A stretch of 64,000 nt of DNA from Leptolinea sp. HRD-7 (GTDB lineage: Bacteria; Chloroflexota; Anaerolineae; Anaerolineales; Anaerolineaceae): positions 2,078,001 through 2,142,000 of the forward strand of contig AP024710.1 in NCBI GenBank assembly GCA_024363285.1, written 5' to 3'. The notes under the pieces are model-generated. The model worked only from the letters and a program-made list of their open reading frames with translations. It was not told where the DNA came from and made no database searches. The position numbers and the translations under genes were made by a program. The stretch's first letter is position 1, and each line of letters opens with the position of its first letter. This document shows, one piece after another, positions 25,039-33,647 of the stretch.

Positions 25039-26062
25039 TGGCGATCATGCGCTCCACCGCGCGGACAGCTTTCACGCGGATCTCTTCCGGGACTTCGATC
25101 ACGATCTTGTTTTCACGCAGTGATTCCAGCGTGTTTTCAAGAGTGATCTGGTTCATGTGCGGGCAGCGGACCATGCACAGCTTCAGCATGTTCTTATCGG
25201 GATTGGCGGCGGCGATATTGTCACCCATGGAACATTCGGTTAGCAGCAGATAATGCGGAGCATGGGTCTTTTCCACATATTTGATCATCGCCTGAGTGCT
25301 GCCAGAGAAATCGGACGCGGCGGTGACTTCGGGGCTGCACTCGGGGTGTGCCAGAATGAGCACGTCAGGGTACTGCTCGCGGATCAGGCGGATGTCTTCC
25401 ACACTGTATTTTTCGTGTACTTCGCAGCGACCCTTCCAGCCGATCATCTGGTAATCCAGATCGGTTGACGGCGAGGCGGGCATGGTGAGGGTGGGGTAGA
25501 TGATGTGCTTGCCGGTCTCGCGGGCCACATTTCCAGCCAGATATTCATCCGGCAGGAAGATGACGGTCTGCGCGCCGAGTGATTCGACCACTGCCACGGC
25601 ATTACCCGAGGTGCAGCAGATATCCGACTCGGCTTTGACGTCGGCATACGTGTTAACGTAGGTCACCACCGGTACGCCGGGGAAGCGTTCTTTCAGGGCG
25701 CGCACGTCCGCCGCGGTGATGCTGGCCGCCAGCGAGCAGCCGGCATCCGAAGGAAGCAGTACGGTTTTGGACGGATTGAGGATCTTGGCGGTCTCGGCCA
25801 TGAACTTGACGCCGCAGAAGACGATCACGTCTTTATCTGTGGCGGCAGCTTTGCGGCTGAGCTCCAGTGAGTCACCAATAAAATCTGAGATGGAATTGTA
25901 GAGCAGGGGTTCCATATAATTGTGACCCAGGATCACCGCGTTGCGTTCCTTCTTCAGACGGTTGATCTCCACGGCAATTTCCGCCTTATAGCGGATCTCG
26001 CCGTCCGGGATAATGTTGCCAATAATCCCCTTTAGATGTTCATACATTTCCTGTGCATTCAT
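25031..26062 (-). CDS. nadA: Quinolinate synthase
   Basis: Condenses iminoaspartate with dihydroxyacetone phosphate to quinolinate using a [4Fe-4S] cluster. In the 343 residues the three cluster cysteines can be placed in VIVFCGVKFMAET, LLTECSMGDNIAA and the central CTSGNAVAVVESL region. HNYMEPLLYNS near the N-terminus and HPECSPEV in the middle are typical NadA substrate-binding blocks. It is the second gene of nadC-nadA-nadB, three bases after nadC. Confidence 0.96.
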   Translation of the reverse strand: MNAQEMYEHLKGIIGNIIPDGEIRYKAEIAVEINRLKKERNAVILGHNYMEPLLYNSISDFIGDSLELSRKAAATDKDVIVFCGVKFMAETAKILNPSKTVLLPSDAGCSLAASITAADVRALKERFPGVPVVTYVNTYADVKAESDICCTSGNAVAVVESLGAQTVIFLPDEYLAGNVARETGKHIIYPTLTMPASPSTDLDYQMIGWKGRCEVHEKYSVEDIRLIREQYPDVLILAHPECSPEVTAASDFSGSTQAMIKYVEKTHAPHYLLLTECSMGDNIAAANPDKNMLKLCMVRCPHMNQITLENTLESLRENKIVIEVPEEIRVKAVRAVERMIAIG

Positions 26063-26065
26063 TCG

Positions 26066-26914
26066 CTATCTACCTTCATATTTAAAACTGACATCAAATA
26101 CGATCACGGAGTGGGTGAGCGCGCCCACTGAGATATAGTCTACTCCCGTTTCGGCTACAGAACGAATATTTTCAATGGTGATGTTACCCGAGGCTTCCAG
26201 CTTCGCGCGGCCTTTTACCAGTTTAACGGCATCGCGCATGGTTTCATTTGACATGTTGTCCAGCATGATCCAGTCCACGCCCAGGCTCAGGGCTTCTGAA
26301 ACATCGGCCAGCGAGCGGGTTTCCACCTCGATCTGCAGGTCTCCGGCGGCGGCGCGGGCCAGTTCAACGGCGCGGGTAATGGACCCGGCAAAGTCGATAT
26401 GGTTGTCTTTAATAAGCACCATATCATACAAAGCATGGCGGTGATTTTGACCGCCGCCGCGTTTGACAGCCAGCTTGTCAAGGTCGCGCAGCCCGGGGAC
26501 GGTCTTACGGGTATCCAGCACCACGGCTTTGGTTCCGGCCAGCGCTTCCATATATTTGTGGGTCATGGTGGCGATGCCGGACATACGTCCCAGGAAGTTG
26601 AGGGCGGTGCGCTCGCCGGTGAGCAGGGCGCGCGCCGGCCCGGTGACCTGTGCCAGCAGGTCGCGGTTCTTCACCTGGGCGCCTTCTTCCACGCAGGCGG
26701 AGAAGGTCACCTTCGGGTCGACCATTTCGTACACGGCTTTGGCCACGTCCAGCCCGGCCACGATGCCGTCCTGTTTGGCCACGATGCGGCCGCGCATCTC
26801 CGCGCGGGCGGGGATGATGGCGTTGGTGGTCACATCACCCGGGCCGATATCTTCAGCCAGGGCGCGGCGGATACAGTCAACGATCTCGGGGGTGATGGCG
26901 GATGGAGTGGTCAT
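26066..26914 (-). CDS. nadC: Nicotinate-nucleotide pyrophosphorylase (carboxylating)
   Basis: Converts quinolinate and PRPP to nicotinate mononucleotide with loss of CO2. The 282-residue protein has the N-terminal EDIGPGDVTTNAI, the active-site segments TALNFLGRMSGIAT, DTRKTVPGLRDLDKLAVKRGG and HRHALYDMVLIKDNH, and the C-terminal LEASGNITIENIRSVAETGVDYISVGALTHS. It is first in the operon. The start at 26914 has GGAGAAACC upstream, and a plausible promoter is 33-61 bases further back. Confidence 0.96.
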   Translation of the reverse strand: MTTPSAITPEIVDCIRRALAEDIGPGDVTTNAIIPARAEMRGRIVAKQDGIVAGLDVAKAVYEMVDPKVTFSACVEEGAQVKNRDLLAQVTGPARALLTGERTALNFLGRMSGIATMTHKYMEALAGTKAVVLDTRKTVPGLRDLDKLAVKRGGGQNHRHALYDMVLIKDNHIDFAGSITRAVELARAAAGDLQIEVETRSLADVSEALSLGVDWIMLDNMSNETMRDAVKLVKGRAKLEASGNITIENIRSVAETGVDYISVGALTHSVIVFDVSFKYEGR

Positions 26915-26946
26915 AGTCAGGTTTCTCCGGGGGCAGGGTTAATCCG

Positions 26947-26975
26947 AGTATACAATGAACACGGGGCTTTGACGA
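26947..26975 (-). promoter_or_regulatory. Putative promoter of nadCAB
   Basis: On the minus strand, TATACT (plus-strand 26947-26952) lies 17 bases downstream of TCGTCA (26970-26975), which matches the -35 consensus in four of six positions. No NadQ/NrtR-type operator is evident. Confidence 0.45.
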
Positions 26976-27052
26976 TGGGAATTTGGACGATATGCAACAG
27001 GTATCAGGATTTCTATCTGGATTGGCAGCAGCAGGCTTAAACCCCCATCCCG

Positions 27053-27088
27053 GCCTTCCCCCATCCCAAAAGGCGGGATGGAGGAAGG
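27053..27088. repeat. GC-rich imperfect inverted repeat in the nadC-pseudogene gap
   Basis: CCTTCCCCCATCCC and GGGATGGAGGAAGG are imperfectly complementary across a short loop. It lies between nadC and the decayed VOC gene and is not followed by a U-tract. It could be a small dispersed repeat, but only one copy is in the window. Confidence 0.35.
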
Positions 27089-27142
27089 TGACGTATTTCC
27101 ATAGAATTAACTTTTACAAGGTATGGAATGACATTTCAACAC

Positions 27143-27480
27143 ATGAACAATATTTTGTTCATGGTTGACGACCTGCGGTCAACCATCACGATGCTGCGCA
27201 TCCCGGACGGGCACGGACGGATCGAGTTGCATTAATTCCACACGCCGGAAGCGGTCAGAGTTGGGCAGGGGGATGTTCCGGTGAACGCGCTGGGGATCCG
27301 GCGCATAATGTTTGCCGTGGATGATATTGATGAGGTTGTCACACGCCTGTTTAGTCATGGAGCCTAATTGATGGGTGATGTGTTGCAATACGGCGACACG
27401 TACCGGCTGTGTTACATTCGCGGTACCGAAAGGATCATTATCGGGCTTGCCGAAGAGGTTGGGAAATCAATGATCAAGCA
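27143..27480 (+). pseudogene. Decayed VOC (glyoxalase/bleomycin-resistance fold) family gene
   Basis: One reading frame carries all the conserved segments of a VOC protein but is broken. It begins with ILFMVDDLRSTIT, then jumps directly to MLRIPDGHGRIELH, so about 40 residues that normally lie between are missing. An in-frame stop follows, then FHTPEAVRVGQG and LGIRRIMFAVDDIDEVVTRLFSHGA, a second in-frame stop, and GDVLQYGDTYRLCYIRGTE ending in GLAEEVG. The two TAA codons (near 27232 and 27365) and the internal deletion make function very unlikely. The original product would have been a metal-dependent small-molecule enzyme or binding protein of roughly 145 residues. Confidence 0.85.
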
Positions 27481-27492
27481 AATGAGAGCTTT

Positions 27493-29211
27493 TTACCTCA
27501 CCTCAAACCCGTCACCAAATGACTTGCCCCGCAGGAACACATTGGGGAAACTCTGAGGCACGCAGGGGAAGGGATTGTAGCCGCACTGCTGGTACTGCGT
27601 GGCGCAGGAGACGCCGAAGTCACCAAAGTTGCACGGCTCCGTCGGCAGGTTGACGTAGTCCGCTGGCAGCCATAACCGGGCATTCAGCGTCTTCGGTTCG
27701 GCGGATTCAAATAGCACCATTGACAGGTAGGCAACGGTCAGCAGGGCAGCGGCCAGCGGGACGAAACGTGCCAATGGTCTCAACCACGCGCGGAACAACC
27801 CAATGCCGCACAGCACCACCAGCACCAACCCGGCCATCAACACGCCGTTGCCGAAGCGGTAGCGCGGAACACTGAAGAACCAGAAGAGGATGCCGGCGTA
27901 CGTCGCCAGCCAGACGGGCAGGGTGAGGGTAAAGGGCCGGAACCAATCTTTGAAATGCTTTCGGAATAAAGCAAAGGCAGCCAGCGCGGCCAGCCCGAAG
28001 CCGAGCGGCGCGGCGGCCAGTACCAGCAAAATGATCTGGCGGTTTTTGGTAAGGTCGTCAAACCACATCGGCGCCCACTGGGTCACCGGCATGGCCAGCA
28101 CCTGTTCTTTGTCCATGCGCGGGAAGCGCGCCCAACTGACGATCCAATCGGCTTCATCTTTGACGCCCTTGAGCGGCATTTTCCAAGGCAGGTCGAACAC
28201 GTCGACGGCCGTCTGCGGGTAGGCCAGGTAGCCGGAGAGGATCACGTTGCGCGCCAGCCAGGGCGCCCAAAGCAGCAGGGTGAAGGCGGCGGTCAACCAC
28301 AGGGCGGACCAACCGCCGGCTTTGCGCAGGCGGGGCAGCAACACCCACGCGGTGACCAGCATCAACGGGAAGGCGGAGAGTTTGATGGATACCAGCAGGG
28401 CGGGCAGGGTGACCAGCAGCAGGTGCCGCCAGTCAAGCCCTTCCGCCGGTGTTTCAAGAGTTTCAATCCACACACACAGGATCACCCAGGTCAGCAATGT
28501 GACGGGCAGGTCGGTGCCGGTAGAGGAGACCTCCGAAGCCAGCACATAAAACGTCAGCGGGAGAAAGGCGAAGCGCATCCAGCGGCTGAAGGAATGACCC
28601 TTGGTGAACAGGTCCTGCAGCCCGCCGGTGAACCAGGCCAGGCACAGGGCAGTCAACACCGCACCCATCAGGTGGAAAGAGCGCAGGTCAAGGAAGGCAA
28701 AGCTGAACCCGGCCTGCAGCGGGAACCAGTTGGAGTTGTAGGCGAAGCGTGAATGCAGGTTACCCAGCCCGGGGACGGCCGCGTAACTTTCGATCCAGCG
28801 GATGGCCTGGGCGTGGTACAGCCCGGTATCGGAGTTGCCCGGTTTGAGTGTGGCTAGCACCAGTGTGGTGACCAGCGCCGCGGCGGCCGTCAACAAGGTG
28901 AGGGGATGCAGTCCGGAAAAGCCTTTTTGCCAGCCGGCGAGCCAGTCACGGCGGCGTAGGAAGAGCCAGACTGATATAGCTATCGCACCCAGCAGAAGCC
29001 CGATGGCAACCGGCTTATCCACAGGACGGAAGATCGAGATGAGCGATGTCAACCAGACCAGCGGGACAAAACCCGCCAGCGAAACCTGGATGAAGGATGG
29101 CGGTTGTTCCGGTTTGATGCGCAGCACTCGGGCGGCCAGCGCCAGAAACCCGGCGCCGTAGATTACCAGAAGCAGGGCGGAGTACAGCCCGATCAATAGT
29201 ACAGCCAGCAT
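27493..29211 (-). CDS. Polytopic membrane protein, glycosyltransferase-like (LIC_10190 type)
   Basis: A 572-residue protein with about a dozen hydrophobic segments from the N-terminus to near residue 510. It has a short extramembrane tail with cysteines (FGVSCATQYQQCGYNPFPC). The arrangement, with NSDTGLYHAQAIRWIESYAAVPGLGNLHSRFAYNSNWF after the third or fourth helix, resembles membrane-embedded glycosyltransferase-like proteins that use lipid-linked sugars; the acidic SDTGLYH could be the functional loop. I assign the family from memory only. Its start abuts the folP stop by one base, yet no link to folate synthesis is apparent. Confidence 0.7.
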   Translation of the reverse strand: MLAVLLIGLYSALLLVIYGAGFLALAARVLRIKPEQPPSFIQVSLAGFVPLVWLTSLISIFRPVDKPVAIGLLLGAIAISVWLFLRRRDWLAGWQKGFSGLHPLTLLTAAAALVTTLVLATLKPGNSDTGLYHAQAIRWIESYAAVPGLGNLHSRFAYNSNWFPLQAGFSFAFLDLRSFHLMGAVLTALCLAWFTGGLQDLFTKGHSFSRWMRFAFLPLTFYVLASEVSSTGTDLPVTLLTWVILCVWIETLETPAEGLDWRHLLLVTLPALLVSIKLSAFPLMLVTAWVLLPRLRKAGGWSALWLTAAFTLLLWAPWLARNVILSGYLAYPQTAVDVFDLPWKMPLKGVKDEADWIVSWARFPRMDKEQVLAMPVTQWAPMWFDDLTKNRQIILLVLAAAPLGFGLAALAAFALFRKHFKDWFRPFTLTLPVWLATYAGILFWFFSVPRYRFGNGVLMAGLVLVVLCGIGLFRAWLRPLARFVPLAAALLTVAYLSMVLFESAEPKTLNARLWLPADYVNLPTEPCNFGDFGVSCATQYQQCGYNPFPCVPQSFPNVFLRGKSFGDGFEVR

Positions 29212-30062
29212 CAGTGTTTGCTCCGTACAATGGCATCGGTCATGCGCGCCACGCGCGTCATGGCAGCTACGTCATGCACACGGATGATGTCAGCGCCGCG
29301 GGTGATGCCCACGGCCACGGCGGCCGCGGTGCCTTCCACCCGGTCTTCCGGCGGCAGGTTCAGCGTGTACCCGATGAAGGATTTGCGCGAAGGCCCCAGC
29401 AGCACCGGGTAACCCAGCGCTTTGACCTCGTCCAGCCGGTTAAGCAGTTCAAGGTTCTGTTCCACGGTTTTACCGAACCCGATGCCGGGATCGAGGATGA
29501 TATTTTCTTTTTTGATACCTGCATTTAGAGCGATGTCCACACTGGCCAGCAATTCATGTTTAACGTCTTCCAGCAGGTCGGCGTATTCCACGTCAACATA
29601 ACGGCCGAGCACGGCGCGGCCTGCCTTGCTGCGGTTGTGCATCAGCACCACGGGGACGTCGGCGCGGGCACAGACGCTGGCCAGATCCGCGTCTGCCTGC
29701 AGGCCCCACACGTCGTTGATCCAATCGGCTCCTGCGTTGAGGGCGGCTTCGGCCGTGGCCGCGCGGTAGGTGTCAACGGACAGGATGGCATTCGGGAAGG
29801 CGGCGGAAAGCGCTTCGATAACCGGTATGACCCGGTTCAGTTCCTGCTGGGCTGTCACCGGTTCAGCGCCGGGACGGGTGCTTTCACCGCCAATATCCAG
29901 AACGTCTGCTCCGGCGGCAAGGAATTTTTCCGCCTGTTCCAGCGCCGAACGCACGGGATAGGCGGTGTCCGCCAGACCGTCACCCGAAAAACTGTCGGGG
30001 GTGACGTTTATGATGCCCATCACAAATGTCCGTGAACCGAAGGCCAGAGGCTGCTTGCTCAT
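29211..30062 (-). CDS. folP: Dihydropteroate synthase
   Basis: Joins 6-hydroxymethyl-7,8-dihydropterin diphosphate to p-aminobenzoate. The 283-residue TIM barrel has MGIINVTPDSFSGDG near residue 15, LDIGGESTRPGAEPV near 55, the WINDVWGLQAD strand, VLMHNRSK, ILDPGIGFGKTVEQNLELL near 165 and GPSRKSFIG near 220. These are the pterin- and pABA-binding elements. It overlaps folK by four bases. folB and folC are not in the window. Confidence 0.96.
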   Translation of the reverse strand: MSKQPLAFGSRTFVMGIINVTPDSFSGDGLADTAYPVRSALEQAEKFLAAGADVLDIGGESTRPGAEPVTAQQELNRVIPVIEALSAAFPNAILSVDTYRAATAEAALNAGADWINDVWGLQADADLASVCARADVPVVLMHNRSKAGRAVLGRYVDVEYADLLEDVKHELLASVDIALNAGIKKENIILDPGIGFGKTVEQNLELLNRLDEVKALGYPVLLGPSRKSFIGYTLNLPPEDRVEGTAAAVAVGITRGADIIRVHDVAAMTRVARMTDAIVRSKH

Positions 30063-30541
30063 TTCACTTCTTTGATCCCTTTTTTCTCGTGCCGCCCCAA
30101 CAGTTCAGCCACGCTGTGTTTCATACCGGGGATGACCATATCCGGTTCGAGGTCGGCCAGCGGCGCCAGCACAAAAGCGCGCTCGCTGATGCGCGGGTGC
30201 GGGATGACCAGATCAGCCGACCGGAACATCAGGTTGGAATACAGCAAAATATCAATATCGATCAGCCGCGGCCCGTAACGTACCGAAGGTTTACGTCCGA
30301 GAACGGTCTCCACCTGTTTCAGGCGGTGCAGCAGTTCCAGCGGCGGCAGGGTGGTGGAGGCTTCCCACACCTGGTTAAGGAAATCCGGCTGGTCGGTCAT
30401 ACCCCAGGGCGCGGTCTCATAGACGCGCGATGTTTTCATGATGATCACAAATTCTGACACGGCAGCCTGCGCGGCGGCCAGGTTGGCGCGGCGGTCACCC
30501 AGGTTGGTACCCACTCCGAGGAAAACGCGCGCTTCTTTCAT
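30059..30541 (-). CDS. folK: 2-amino-4-hydroxy-6-hydroxymethyldihydropteridine pyrophosphokinase
   Basis: Transfers pyrophosphate from ATP to the pterin just before the FolP step. The 160-residue length is usual. Family motifs are LGVGTNLGDRRANLAAA at the N-terminus, SRVYETAPWGMTDQPDFLNQVWE near 40, and RKPSVRYGPRLIDIDILLYSN near 90, containing the two magnesium-binding Asp residues. HPRISERAFVLAPLADL follows. It overlaps both neighbours by four bases. Confidence 0.96.
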   Translation of the reverse strand: MKEARVFLGVGTNLGDRRANLAAAQAAVSEFVIIMKTSRVYETAPWGMTDQPDFLNQVWEASTTLPPLELLHRLKQVETVLGRKPSVRYGPRLIDIDILLYSNLMFRSADLVIPHPRISERAFVLAPLADLEPDMVIPGMKHSVAELLGRHEKKGIKEVK

Positions 30542-31242
30542 AATGGCAGCACCAGCATGGCGTCACCCGGTTCGCCGGGTATTATGTGCGCCCATACCGC
30601 GGGGTCGGTCTTTGACCGGGACACCGCGTCAGCGAGTTTGACCAGCAGGGGAAACAGGTTGGAGCCGGTCAGGAATCGGTCTTCCGGCCAATCCGGGATG
30701 TCTGCCGGTTCTTTTGAATGGACGGCCAGCCAGGGCCGGGCGGGTTTCTTTGGCGCCACGCGCAGATCAGGGGCATCGGTTTCGGAATCCGGTTCTTCTC
30801 TGGGGATGGATGCCAGTAATTTTGTAACGCAATCCGACAAATTGGAAATGCCTTCCGGATGAGTGGAGCGATGGGACAGAACAACCATTGGGGTCAGGTT
30901 GAACCGCCCGACGGCAGAGGGATTGGCCAGTAAAATGGCGCAGGACAATTGCGCGGAATTTTCCACCAGTACACAGGTGGAAATCTCACCGCTTTCCAAC
31001 GCGCGGCAGGTGGAGAACAGCGTGCTCACCGCTAAATGAGGAATGAGCGGCCACTGGATCACCGCGCCAAAGATGGTATCTCGTTTTCGTTCGAACAGCG
31101 CGGAGGCTTCATCGGTGAACAGATGGATCTCATTCACCTGGTTCGGCTTCAAACCGCCGGTTTTTAACACGTCTTGAAGCAGCGCGTCAAGTGACGAGCC
31201 GGCCGGCAACTGGCATCCGCTTATTAAGTAGGCTTCGCTCAT
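30538..31242 (-). CDS. Uncharacterised protein with thiolase-like N-terminal half
   Basis: A 234-residue protein I cannot assign with certainty. Residues 1-130 have the pattern of a thiolase/ketoacyl-synthase half-domain: an N-terminal strand AYLISGCQLPAG, a helix with LDALLQDVLKTGGLKPNQVNEIHLFTDEA, then VSTLFSTCRALESGEISTCVLVENSAQLS where a thiolase would carry the segment after the nucleophile. No second half and no His/Cys catalytic pair are present. The rest is Pro/Asp-rich and ends in AHIIPGEPGDAMLVLPL. It overlaps hom and folK by four bases each, so it is translated as part of that operon. Confidence 0.6.
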   Translation of the reverse strand: MSEAYLISGCQLPAGSSLDALLQDVLKTGGLKPNQVNEIHLFTDEASALFERKRDTIFGAVIQWPLIPHLAVSTLFSTCRALESGEISTCVLVENSAQLSCAILLANPSAVGRFNLTPMVVLSHRSTHPEGISNLSDCVTKLLASIPREEPDSETDAPDLRVAPKKPARPWLAVHSKEPADIPDWPEDRFLTGSNLFPLLVKLADAVSRSKTDPAVWAHIIPGEPGDAMLVLPL

Positions 31243-32273
31243 TGGCCGCGCACCGCGTTGATGAGGTCAGCCAGCAGGCCGTATGCCGTGGTATCCGGGC
31301 TGGGGTCGCCTTCCACAATGCCCAGTCCGGGGAGGACATCCGTTTCAAACTGAACAAAGGAACTGGTTCCATTTATGGAAAACAGGGGAGAGGTTGGGCG
31401 CACGCGCTGCGGTTTAACGCTGGCTTTAATGCCGCCTTTACCATCACGGCGGGCGGTGCACACCAGTTTCCAACGTTCGCCTGCGGCGCGGGCATCGAGG
31501 ATCATCTGCGGGGTGATCGAGCGGATGCCTTCGCGTTCGACGTCTGCCGGTTTGAGGGGCACACCCATCACTACCGAAGAAAGGGCTGCCACTTTGATGG
31601 CCGCGTCCCATCCGTCAATGTCACCGGAGGGATCGGTTTCGGCGATGCCGATTGACTGCGCGTAGGCAACGGCTTCATCGAAAGTTTTTTCTTCTTCCAT
31701 TAAGCCGATCAGAAGGTTGGTACAGGAGTTGAGAATGCCGGTAAATCCACGCAGTTCAATGGCTGGCAGCGGTCCCCGAAAAAGAGAGAAGATCGGCGCA
31801 CCGTCCATCACGGCGGATTCGAACATGAAACGCTTTCCCTGCTGTTTCGCGAGATCAGTCAATTCACAGTGGGCGTGAACCACCGGTCCTTTGTTGGCGG
31901 TAATGGCGTGCATGCCAAATTCCAGAGCCGTACGGATATGATTGATCGCCGGTTGCCCGTCTTTGTAGCTCACCGGGCTGTTCTCGAACATCACGTCGGC
32001 ATTGCTCAAACGGATAAAATCGAACACGTCCTTAATTTCAGGGCCACGGTGAAATTCAGCGATTGATCCATGTGAATTCATGGCTTCCAGCAGCAAATCC
32101 ATTGGCAAGCCTGAAGGATCCAGCGCCATGCCGTGACGCCCGGTAGCCACACCTACGATCCGGTAGTCAAACCCATAGACCTCATCGAGAATTTCACGTT
32201 TCCGTTCCAGTAATTTGTACAGTGCCTTACCCACGTTGCCGAAGCCGACGAAAATGATTGAAAGGGTGCTCAT
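31239..32273 (-). CDS. hom: Homoserine dehydrogenase
   Basis: NAD(P)-dependent reduction of aspartate semialdehyde to homoserine for threonine and methionine. At 344 residues it has the dehydrogenase domains but no C-terminal ACT domain, so no threonine feedback site is visible. Motifs are IIFVGFGNVGKALYKLL at the N-terminus, HAITANKGPVVHAH (catalytic Lys region), FESAVMDGAPIF, GILNSCTNLLIGLM, and GDIDGWDAAIKVAALSSV near 215. ATG 32273 fits family starts; an in-frame GTG at 32303 is an alternative. It begins 34 bases after the SCO1664-family gene. Confidence 0.92.
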   Translation of the reverse strand: MSTLSIIFVGFGNVGKALYKLLERKREILDEVYGFDYRIVGVATGRHGMALDPSGLPMDLLLEAMNSHGSIAEFHRGPEIKDVFDFIRLSNADVMFENSPVSYKDGQPAINHIRTALEFGMHAITANKGPVVHAHCELTDLAKQQGKRFMFESAVMDGAPIFSLFRGPLPAIELRGFTGILNSCTNLLIGLMEEEKTFDEAVAYAQSIGIAETDPSGDIDGWDAAIKVAALSSVVMGVPLKPADVEREGIRSITPQMILDARAAGERWKLVCTARRDGKGGIKASVKPQRVRPTSPLFSINGTSSFVQFETDVLPGLGIVEGDPSPDTTAYGLLADLINAVRGQ

Positions 32274-32306
32274 ACGTTTGCCTTTAATGAATTGGAGATA
32301 CACGAA

Positions 32307-33041
32307 TTATACAGGCGGCCACGGGAACTGACGGCGGTTTTTATCGGGCATCGGGAATAAACCGCCTATCTGTAGGGATTCCGCTCGTTTTATGATGGCC
32401 TTGATTTCGCCCTTTCGTAAGTAAACAGAAAGGTCTTCAAAAACCGGTTGCCCCGGCTGCAGCATCCCGGCCAGCCGGGACAGATCATCCAGTAGATTTC
32501 CCGGTATAGGTTGCCCGGCAAAATCCCAGATGACGGTTCTCAGTTTATCTTCTGTGTGGAAACACACCCCGTGATCGATACAATATAAACGTTTATCTTC
32601 AGACCATAAAATGTGACTTCCCTTTCGGTCAGCGTTGTTAATAAGCAGGTCAAACAATACCACCGGGCGCAGCAGTTCCTTCTCTTCCGGTAACAGGTTG
32701 AAATAGTGGTGTTCAGGGTCGTGATTGATAAACTGCTGGACAGACCCCTTGCCGAATGGAAGACCTTTGCGGCGGAATACCGTTGGAGGCACAATATGCC
32801 AGCCCAGAGCTTCGCTCAGCAAAAAGGCAGCCACCTCGCGCTTTGACAGGCTTCCGGTGGGAAAGTCCCACAGCGGGTTTTCGCCGCGAACCGGTTTATA
32901 CACAGCCTGCATGACGCCGGTTGGAGTGGTTAATGAGAGAAAGAACGTGTAATTGGAACCGTTGATAAACTGGCCTTTCAAATCGCACGGAGCGGTTTCC
33001 AGGTATTCCAGTACGGTTTGATTATTCGGGGGTTGCGCCAT
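32307..33041 (-). CDS. SCO1664-family, PI3/4-kinase-like protein
   Basis: A 244-residue protein that I recognise as the SCO1664 family. Kinase-like elements are visible: AVYKPVRGENPLWDF near residue 45 (candidate ATP-binding Lys), SKREVAAFLLSEALGW, VLFDLLINNADRKGSHILW near 130 (catalytic-loop-like Asn-Asn-Ala-Asp) and YCIDHGVCFH near 155 (metal-binding Asp). The substrate is unknown. In actinobacteria and Chloroflexota this gene regularly neighbours DUF3090, as here, where it starts five bases after the DUF3090 stop. Confidence 0.85.
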   Translation of the reverse strand: MAQPPNNQTVLEYLETAPCDLKGQFINGSNYTFFLSLTTPTGVMQAVYKPVRGENPLWDFPTGSLSKREVAAFLLSEALGWHIVPPTVFRRKGLPFGKGSVQQFINHDPEHHYFNLLPEEKELLRPVVLFDLLINNADRKGSHILWSEDKRLYCIDHGVCFHTEDKLRTVIWDFAGQPIPGNLLDDLSRLAGMLQPGQPVFEDLSVYLRKGEIKAIIKRAESLQIGGLFPMPDKNRRQFPWPPV

Positions 33042-33046
33042 TCACA

Positions 33047-33574
33047 CTAATGCTTGTGGCCGTTCTTCTTGGGGCAAAAATGGCCTTCCGGTTCCATAGG
33101 CAGTCCGCACTGCGGGCACAGAGGCCGGCCGCGGCCGGTCACTTCTAGCCCCCAGGCGCACAGCGCCATGATCTGACTTCGGGTGCACCACAGACGTACC
33201 ACACTGGCTTCTTCCTGGTCCAGTTCGTCACCCAGTATTTCCCGCGCTACAAGGATCACCATATCGCGGTCAGGAGCGTATGCTAAACCGAGTTCACCCA
33301 CTCGGAAGAGTGGGTCTACCGGAGGATTTATGTGCATTTTGGATTCATCATAATCCGCGCTGGCTTCTGGGAGGTTTGGATACTTACTATCAACTTCTTG
33401 AAGGTATTGTTCCAATCCGATGGCCAACGATTGGATCTGAACTTTTTCCACCAGTAAAGTGACCACCCGCTGGTCCTGCCACGCTTGAATGTAAAACGTG
33501 CGTTGACCGGGCTGGCCGATCGCATCAGTCGTAATATGCGTTACTGGATCCAGATCTAAATCGATGTGGGGCAT
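33047..33574 (-). CDS. DUF3090 family protein with C-terminal zinc ribbon
   Basis: A 175-residue protein matching DUF3090. The N-terminal part has FYIQAWQDQRVVTLLVEKVQIQSLAIGLEQYL; the C-terminus has CPQCGLPMEPEGHFCPKKNGH, a CxxC plus Cys/His zinc-ribbon remnant. It is the constant partner of SCO1664-family proteins. The phosphomutase-like gene that often accompanies the pair is missing here. The role is unknown; the set has been found near the mycothiol ligase gene in actinobacteria, which does not apply here. Confidence 0.85.
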   Translation of the reverse strand: MPHIDLDLDPVTHITTDAIGQPGQRTFYIQAWQDQRVVTLLVEKVQIQSLAIGLEQYLQEVDSKYPNLPEASADYDESKMHINPPVDPLFRVGELGLAYAPDRDMVILVAREILGDELDQEEASVVRLWCTRSQIMALCAWGLEVTGRGRPLCPQCGLPMEPEGHFCPKKNGHKH

Positions 33575-33647
33575 AAGGCCATCCTTTCAATTATTTAAAG
33601 TATACCAGAGCGATTTTTTTTGGAAAGCAGGGTTATGCGGTCATTGG

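Noticed and set aside
29556-30035. 159-residue open frame opposite folP
   Set aside because: Antisense shadow of a conserved enzyme.
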